64,000 bases of DNA from Orbilia blumenaviensis. Lineage: Eukaryota > Ascomycota > Orbiliomycetes > Orbiliales > Orbiliaceae. The stretch is taken from positions 1,426,001 through 1,490,000 of the forward strand of contig JAVHNS010000006.1 in assembly GCA_036872755.1 (NCBI GenBank), in the 5' to 3' direction. The notes beneath the pieces were generated by a model. The model had not been told where the DNA came from. It was given only the letters and a program-made list of their open reading frames with translations, and did not search any database. How positions within the stretch are numbered: position 1 is the first letter of the stretch; every line of letters begins with the position of its first letter. A program made the translations under genes and the position numbers. Shown here piece by piece: positions 57,241 through 64,000 of the stretch.

Positions 57241-60200
57241 GCGGAGTTCATGCAGGGTCGGACCGGGTCTTGTTTTCGAGGGAGGGGAGGAAAGTTGCGA
57301 AATTTTATTTCCTTCGTTTAGCGCGGAGCGCCTTTGAGGGAATGATGCGAAACACACGAGCAGATACTATTATTCCACTAGTATAACATCGATGAAAAAT
57401 GCTTATTTTCCTCCCTCTTGTCTCTTTTCGGTTCGGTTTTAGTTTTCCGGAAAGGATACGAAAAGGTGAAAACTGTTAGGTTCTCAACACTAGGCGATGT
57501 TCTAAAACATTCTAAACCCTTCGACGCTTCGCCGAAATCTGACATGTCGAGTCGAAGGTCTCCCTTTCAAAGAGTTTTATTAAGCCTAAGCATGGAATTG
57601 ACAGGTTTTTGAAGCATGGGGATATGTTAGACAACGGAGCGGGGCGAGACGTAAAAGTGAAGAGGGGAAGCATGTCAAAATTTTCCGTAGCTGGGTGGCG
57701 TTCCCTCGCCCCTCCTTGCTCTGCTCTTCCTCCTGTTAAAGAAGTGGGGACGACAATCGATCAGAAAAAGTAACCGCTCTGCTCGCTCGCCTGTGACAAC
57801 CATTCTGTCGGAAGTTGGGGTTTATTTGGCAGGTGGTTTTGTCGCCATCTTAAGACCTGCAAGCTTCCCCAGGTAGCTGCTTGATCGAGCTCCTGCAGCG
57901 CAGCGCAGGACGCCGGATGCCGAGTTCGATGTTCGAGGTTAGTCTCCCAGGTTAACTGAAGCAGAGTATATTCTATTAAAGCACTTTTCTGGTAACGAAT
58001 CTGTTGGCTGAGTTACTAATCTAGGATAGGAAATTGAGATGGAGATGGCGCACGTGGAGAACTTCCTCCTTTGTTGCTTGATGGACAGGTAGATGCGGAT
58101 GTACATACGTACATATTGTAAGAACCATTCGAGCTATCATGATTGGATATTCTCCGATGGCAATGGGAGCTAGCAATGGCGATTACAAGGGCAATTTTCT
58201 AGCATACCGACATCGGCCTTGAAGAAAATGTTGGATTTCGTAAAACCCATGCTTCCGAAGTTGCCCCGGTGCTCTGCTGTTCGCCACCAAGCCTTTTGGG
58301 GCAATGAGGCTAGTGCTAGATCGAGCCCTGCAGGCGTAACTAATTAGTGCTAGGCATTGCGTGAAGATTTTGGCATTTGATGTTCTCTCAGCGTCAGGTA
58401 AGACATTCATCCGGTGTGGTCTAAATAGGGAGGTTGTCGATAGAATCAGCTCTCGAGCTCTTTGCATCTCATGGCTGTACGTATACTCTACACGCATGGT
58501 GGTGTGAATCTGAATCGATTATCTGGCTTCCTGGGTCCGATCTATCTTGGCTTGCGTAACCCATTCCTATCTACGACCCATCAGACCCAAAATAGAGGAT
58601 CTTTAAACCAATATGATAGAGATTGTAGATTGAAGATAGTATCGTAGTAATTGACCAGCCATATTACTGCATAACTATCTACATATCTAACTACCTAGAT
58701 ATTCAGAAAGCTGGATACTCTACAATTGTGTGATATATGTTCGAAATTATCCGGCGGATTCTGTCCCAATTATCGTTCGACTAGGCTGAGACGAGCTAAG
58801 GTCTCGATCTGGTCTTCACTTCTAGAATACCAACAATCTCTTTAAATGTTTTGATAATCAAGGGATTATTGCATGTATTGTTTATTACAAAGGCACGTGT
58901 ATATGCAGATATATGCACACTCTAACCGTTCTTCGAGGCTAATGTACGAAATTCTGTATAAGTCAATGCGCACCATGCAGCGTCTTGATTAAGGTTATCC
59001 GGGCCCTATGTATAAACAGGTGTAACCGTATCCTAACAGACAACCTTGGCATTGCCAACGGTATTGACATTGCACCCGGCAAGATCTTAATTCATATGTC
59101 ATCTGTCATCTAGTATCCCGGTGCCATGTACATGTTTTGTTTGCTTTGGCATGTTGGTGTAGCACAGCATAAGATATGCCACTAGGCGGGTCCATACCCA
59201 TACCCACACCTAAATTGATCAATGGTGAGCTAATGTAAGAACAGATACATCCAGAGGCTAGAAGTCAAGTCGTAACCAGTCTCGGTCATGATAATTTTTA
59301 TATTCCCAGCCTAACTGAGCTGCGTAAATAATGCACAACACAAAAACCATCCAATTTCCAACAAGGGCACGAGTCGACAGCAGCTGGTAGTGTTTCTAGG
59401 AGAGACGGCAGGCGCAGCTGCGGGAAAGGGAGTTGAGTGTATCGGGTTGGATTTTGTGGTAATTTAAATTGCTGACCTGATTCGTCAGCTGCTTAAATGG
59501 ACGCCTGTGGATGAACGAGTGGGGACGAGATCGAGGCCTATGGGTTAGCACTTAGATATAGAATATACTCGACAACGTCGCAAGACTCTATAAGTATCTT
59601 TCCCCTTCCTGCCAATAAGAATTTATATTGATGTAGAATAGATAAGTAGCCGCCGTGGTAGTGCTACATTTGTACAGGCTGTAAACCGAAGAAAGCCTCT
59701 CATTTTGGGAGATTAGGAAGGATCTATATGTAACATACCAGATCTATGAAAAATTGGATATTGCTATGTGCACAGAAAGAGATCTTTCAATCTATCCAAA
59801 GCGGTTTCGAGCCGTAGATCACCACCTTTGCAGTATCACCATTTTTGTATATAAAGTCATCGCTGCATTAATATTGAGCACCGCATATTAATAGAACTTA
59901 AGGCACATATATTCGAGAGAAAGGGTGTGCACTGATATGGACTGAATGCGTGAAGGAGTACAATTGTATATGTTCTTTAAACTCACTGGTGTTGGTCGAT
60001 CAAAATATATCTATCTACACCTCTTCGAAGACTCTAATAGGTATCTACCAGAATGTCACCAAGATCTGTAAAGCCGCAATGCCACCATCTATCAATACCA
60101 GCATATCAAAGTACCAACATGTAGCCAATTCCTCATTCAATTACCATTTCAATCGTTCGTCTGGCCAAACTACTCGATCCATTGCTCTGTAGAATTTTCT

Positions 60201-60518
60201 CAAAGCTTCTATGCTTGAACCATTATATAACCTCAATCCTGCACCTCAATACGGTTCTTCATAAAGCGAACGTATAACGTCGCCGTATTTTATAAGACGT
60301 ACATGTGAATCCAATCCCATCTACCCTTACGTATACCTCCGCTCGCCCCTTTAGCTCTCCAGATCTGTAGAACCACGAACATTAACCATCACATCCAATT
60401 CTTCCCATTCTCTACACAAAATTCTTATCACTAACATCAATTCTACCAAGTTCATCGACCAGTGCCTATTCTACTCTTCATATTCCCCATATTGTTTATC
60501 CTAGTCTCGTCCTAAACG

Positions 60519-61713
60519 ATGGAGGCGAAGGTCGCGATGGCTACTTCACTTCCCGTATCCAACTCAAAGGGAGCATCCTCTAAGAAAGACGATGATTCCA
60601 CTCCCCGTAACATCGGCTCGTATGTCACCTACCTACCCTCTCCAGCCCACAGTAACGGATTTGGTGTCATACGAGAAGAGATGGCTAACTCTACCACAGA
60701 ATCCTCGGGTCCGAAGTAATCTGTATCACAGTCGGTGCGGAAGAAGAACAACTCTTTGTCCACCGCGCTGTCTTCGAAAACTCGGATTCACATAGCCTCA
60801 AACAGGTCGTTTCAGGTAAATTCAAAGAAGGCAAAGGCGAAAACGGTCTGGATTGGACTACCGAGGATCCCGAGACCGTCAGGCGCCTTTTGGCTTACTT
60901 GTACTGTGGGGACTACCATGTCCCTAAACCCGAAGTCAAGAATGTCACGGCTGATGCCCAGGGGTTTGCTGATGCCGGAGCGTCAACTCTGGTTGGTCAG
61001 GACTCAGGCAAAAAGCCTAAGGGTGAACAAGAGGAGCAATGTGAACAGATTGCAGCGGCCACTATCATCCGTCCATTGACCCCAATTCAGTACCATCTAG
61101 AACACATCAGGCTCCCGACTTGGAGGTACAATACAGAAGCAGGTGATCTCGAGCACACCTCTCGCTTGGGAAAGGAGTTCGCGTTTGCTGAGGCAATGCT
61201 CGCACACGCTCGCCTCTACGTTCTGGCTCAATATCACCTCCTTTGCCCTCTTGAGACCTTAACTCTTCAACGATTGACTCAGGTTATGGTTCTAGCTGAA
61301 TCCCATTCTTACAATCTCGAGGATGATGTTCTCCCAATTGTCACTTTCACATACAATTGTGGGGAATTCGAACGTCCATCGGAGCTCCGAGAACTCGTGT
61401 CCCAGTTTGTGGCTCTCAACTTCCATCGTTTCGAGGGAGATGGAGTTCTTGATATCTTGGAAGTCGGAGGCGGCTTTGTCCGAGATGTTTGCTCTAAGAT
61501 AGGGCGCCAATTACTTGCGAACGAGCTGAAAGCCGGTGGTGGGAGAGGCAGAGTTGCCCAGAAGACCCATGGGAAGGCCACCGTGAAACCAACCCGTCTT
61601 CACAATGTAGGGAACGTAAGTCCGAATTCTCCCCCCTCTCTCTTCTCCCTAGCTCCCCCGCCACAAGACAGGCGGGTTTACGAGGGAACGAATTTGTGGA
61701 CGATGAAGACTAA
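60519..61713 (+). CDS. BTB/POZ-domain protein, 352 aa
   Basis: Three exons: 60519-60619, 60700-61615 and 61672-61713. Intron 1 (80 nt, GTATGT, GCTAAC branch, CACAG) has agreeing phases and restores the start of the BTB fold: SILGSEVICITVGAEEEQ, LFVHRAVFENSD, then WTTEDPETVRRLLAYLYCGDY. This is the usual D-V-x-I-x-V-G-x10-HKxxL...F..FLxYLY pattern of fungal BTB proteins. A helical C-terminal part follows (AEAMLAHARLYVLAQYHLLCPLETLTLQRL), typical of this fungal family. BTB domains mediate dimerisation and often recruit cullin-3. The last intron (56 nt) and the short acidic final exon (NEFVDDED) are the least certain; reading through instead ends at 61807. Confidence 0.82.
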
Positions 61714-62103
61714 ATTATATTATTGGTGTGTTTTTATAGTTTCGACACGCGAATCCGATCAACGCTCGACCGAGCCTCATACCAGCCGATGTCGCGCACC
61801 TCTATAGCTTTCTGGGCGATGGAACTGGGACTGGGACTGTATGGTGAAAGTCGCTCTCCTTAATGTTCACCTTTCTTCCGCGAGCAAAATCCGGGATAGC
61901 ATTTCTTATGTGATAAATTCTTTTTCACTTTCTGTTTTAAGGTCTGGGCCGGCTGCTATTATTCGTGGTTTAAAGGGGCTACGAAATTATTTTATGGCTG
62001 CCGCAAGGGACAACGATAACTGTCCTACCCAGATGCCTATCTTGATACTACATAACTAGAAATGCAGTTTCTTCCTTTTTCTTTTTAGTATTTTTGCTCT
62101 TTA
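61714..62103. other. Convergent 3' interval
   Basis: Holds the 3' ends of the BTB gene and of riboflavin synthase. Nothing else was recognised. Confidence 0.5.
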
Positions 62104-63170
62104 TCACTTAAGTTCCTTCAGCTTTCGCTCGACGATCGCCTCGACGAACTTCGTCAGCCACCCATTCTCACTCCCATCTCCTTTAAAGTACGCTTCGACA
62201 CTTTTCTATAGTTTCCGGTAAAAGAAATACCAGAAGTCAGCATCCCAATACTTTTTTTCCCAAGGGAGTCATGATTGTAGATGCAGAGGTAAAGACTTAC
62301 CTCGACATATTTTCCGACCTGGTCAACCTCAATATTGACCAAATCCCCGACTTCCTTCTTTGCAGTCACCACCTTCTCTTGGGTGTAGGCGATCAGCATG
62401 ACCCCGAATTCGCCCTTCACATGGTCCACATGCGTGATTGTCAAACTAGCGCCATCAACCGTGATAAAGCCTTTCTCAACAATGTACCACACATTACGCA
62501 TGAAGTCCGCCGGTAATTTGAAGGTAAAATTCAACGCATTGCCATCCGGGACCTTTTCGATAATTGTAGCAGTGCAATCAACGTGCCCCTGCACAAGATG
62601 ACCACCGAAGCGGGAGTTCGAAGGCAGCGGCTTCACCCCACCAGCATTATCGGATGTTTCGGACTTCAGACCCTCAGCAAGCTTGGAAGATGTTGACATG
62701 GCCCTCTCAAGGTTTACGGGTGATCCGACCGACAACTGTCCCAGATTTGTGCGGCGGAGGGTTTCGGGTGCAATCCCTAGTTTGAAAGAGTCACGTGCCT
62801 CGGAAAGGGCGGTGATGGTGAGACAGGTGCCATTTACGCTTATGCTATCGCCGATGAGGGCGTCTGTAAGAATTGCAGCACAGTCCGAGATTGTCATGGA
62901 GCAACCATTGCCGCCGGAGGAGGAGGTATCGAGCGGGAGCAGCTCGGAGACAGCTATACAGTACGGTGGCGGGTGAGTTTAGCAATGGAGCCTTTTTTTT
63001 TTGGAGGGGGATTTCTCTGTTGTATTCTTTCGATTTTGACATACTTCCGACAATCTCTGGAATGGGTGTAAACGAACGAATTAGTGATTCTACTTTTGAT
63101 CCAAAAGAGGCGAAGCCAAAGCAAGAACAGGAAGTGAGTCTTTTTGCAAACCTACGAGTCCGGTGAACAT
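62104..63170 (-). CDS. RIB5: Riboflavin synthase (alpha chain type)
   Basis: Four exons: 63170-63152 (19 nt), 63056-63045 (12 nt), 62953-62301 and 62205-62104, with introns of 95, 91 and 95 nt. All phases agree, giving 261 residues. The enzyme dismutates two 6,7-dimethyl-8-ribityllumazine molecules to riboflavin, the last step of vitamin B2 synthesis. The spliced N-terminus reads MFTGLVEIVGTVSELLPLD, the canonical start; it only appears if the 12-nt micro-exon is included. Two lumazine-binding repeats follow, marked by GDSISVNGTCLTIT (residues 45-56 region) and FITVDGASLTITHV, with GGHLVQGHVD between them. The C-terminal helix (FVEAIVERKLKELK) is the trimerisation segment in known structures. 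The frame is open upstream of 63170, but MFTGL is the family start. Confidence 0.95.
63045..63056 (-). other. RIB5: 12-nt micro-exon of riboflavin synthase
   Basis: The minus strand reads TTCCAG, then AGATTGTCGGAA, then GTATGTC. Splicing the 12 bases between a phase-1 donor and a phase-1 acceptor gives LVEIVGTVSE; skipping them gives LVAVSE, which lacks the conserved E-x-x-G of the family. A CTAAT branch lies upstream in the first intron. Confidence 0.85.
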
Positions 63171-64000
63171 GATGAGTATCTGTTGTGGGCTTGTGAAGCT
63201 GTATGTGGTGGATGATACTATCTTGAGATCGATAGAGCTATAGAGTAGGTAGTTAAAAGCTGGAAGGTGTTGGGTCGCAACCGGCGGCAATACTCGGCTG
63301 TCAGTCACGGGACTTTCTTGGCGGTTCTGGGTGCTGCAATGTAATGCAATGTAGGGAATTCGAACCCCGGTAGTGGAAACTTAATACATAACCAGGTAAG
63401 TAGGTACTCGAGATACCAGTAGTTATGGCATGCCGTGGCAATCTGACAGAGAAATAAAAGCAAAGAATCTAGGGGCAACGTCGCAAGGGTGACTACGAGT
63501 ACTTACTTGGCTCAGAACGTATAGTTTTAGTCGTCTAAGGGTCTGGCGCTGCTTCAAACTCCTGCAGAGTCCGCTAGATACTCAAGGGCTTAAGTTAAGT
63601 AGCTTTCTAGTTTATGCTCCAACTCTAGGATCGGCTACTGGGGCTTCAAATTACCTCGGTAACTACATTGGCCTAGATCGATTGGAAGGTCACCTAAGCA
63701 GATCAACACTGTAAGCCAATCAGTTCGATCGGTGCTTATTGGTTACCTTTAGGCATTAAACTCGTAGTCAAATTAACATCACTATGTATGTGATTAGTGA
63801 ATAGCGTATCGTATCGTTCACAAACAAACGGTCATTATTAATTGACTTCAAGCGATACTTCATTACTAAGCTAAGATAAAATGACCGCCTAGATATACCG
63901 ATAGGCAGCAGAATCGAAGTATCAACAGTTAAATCTAGGATCGTTCCGGCACGATCGATCGATATCAGTATATCGCCAAGCTGCTCTACGAGTAGCCAAG
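63171..64000. other. Right-edge intergenic stretch
   Basis: Upstream region of riboflavin synthase, with no supported gene. A GGGTTCGAATTCCC sequence on the minus strand near 63355-63368 resembles a tRNA B-box but has no surrounding cloverleaf. Confidence 0.45.

Larger units (their letters stand above)
51900..60518. other. 8.6-kb gene-free region with homopolymer and polypurine tracts
   Basis: No convincing protein gene was found. It contains an uninterrupted 82-base purine run (53509-53590), T27 at 54008-54034, A13 at 54078-54090, A20 at 55208-55227 and T26 at 57215-57240. The longest ATG frame (55383-55757, 124 codons) has no domain. The first 1.7 kb next to 51899 is probably the extended promoter or leader of that gene, and the last few hundred bases belong to the BTB gene. 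Non-coding transcripts cannot be excluded. Confidence 0.45.

Noticed and set aside
61616..61652. 37-nt intron at the end of the BTB gene (acceptor CCCTAG)
   Set aside because: Too short and without a branch point. The 56-nt alternative ending in GACAG gives a clean acidic C-terminus, though it too is unproven.
63351..63370. tRNA B-box GGGTTCGAATTCCC on the minus strand
   Set aside because: The T-stem does not pair over five bases, and no A-box, anticodon arm or acceptor partner is found in the adjacent 90 bases.

Overview
The window comes from a filamentous ascomycete (Pezizomycotina). The evidence is many short GT-AG introns (about 50-120 nt) with CTAAC/CTAAT-type branch points, half of a fungal Zn2Cys6 zinc cluster, a Gyp3/Msb3-like RabGAP, an aflatoxin-aldehyde-reductase-type AKR, a secreted repeat protein and a cysteine-rich/Ser-Pro-rich single-pass membrane protein. 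A member of the Orbiliomycetes is a guess only. No complete mobile element, rRNA gene or CRISPR array was seen. Gene models were built by hand from splice motifs and reading-frame phase; introns are given in the entries.

Left part (1-17 kb): a small two-helix membrane ORF with an in-frame stop (1.25-1.73 kb), a large TBC-domain RabGAP (5.0-8.9 kb, plus), a Zn2Cys6-type regulator with an unreadable first half-cluster (10.1-12.1 kb, minus), about 4 kb without recognisable genes, and a peroxisomal 5-hydroxyisourate hydrolase (16.3-16.8 kb, minus) carrying a clean PTS2 signal.

Centre (17.3-38.8 kb): the most unusual part. A four-exon gene (17302-24677, minus) encodes a single protein of about 2,375 residues: an intact ComEC-type metallo-beta-lactamase domain fused to a very large beta-rich region ending in a DUF6603-like domain. 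Next to it lie a 332-residue six-repeat beta-propeller (lectin-like), a possible 91-residue small gene, and two giant intronless genes of 1,165 and 1,365 residues, transcribed away from the first group. None has an obvious signal peptide, so they look intracellular. I recall the giant families as resembling large conserved hypothetical proteins of bacteria, which would make this a candidate horizontally acquired multi-gene system; that is memory and inference, not a search result.

Right part (39-64 kb): a cysteine-rich membrane protein (39.9-41.1 kb), an AKR7-like reductase (42.7-43.8 kb), an acidic/RG-RS-rich nuclear-type protein (44.4-46.1 kb, minus), a small secreted EPT[V/I]TR-repeat protein (48.2-48.8 kb), a 606-residue acidic disordered protein (50.1-51.9 kb, minus), an 8.6-kb gene-free stretch rich in homopolymer and polypurine tracts, a BTB/POZ protein (60.5-61.7 kb) and, convergent to it, riboflavin synthase (62.1-63.2 kb, minus), whose N-terminus is only restored by a 12-nt micro-exon.
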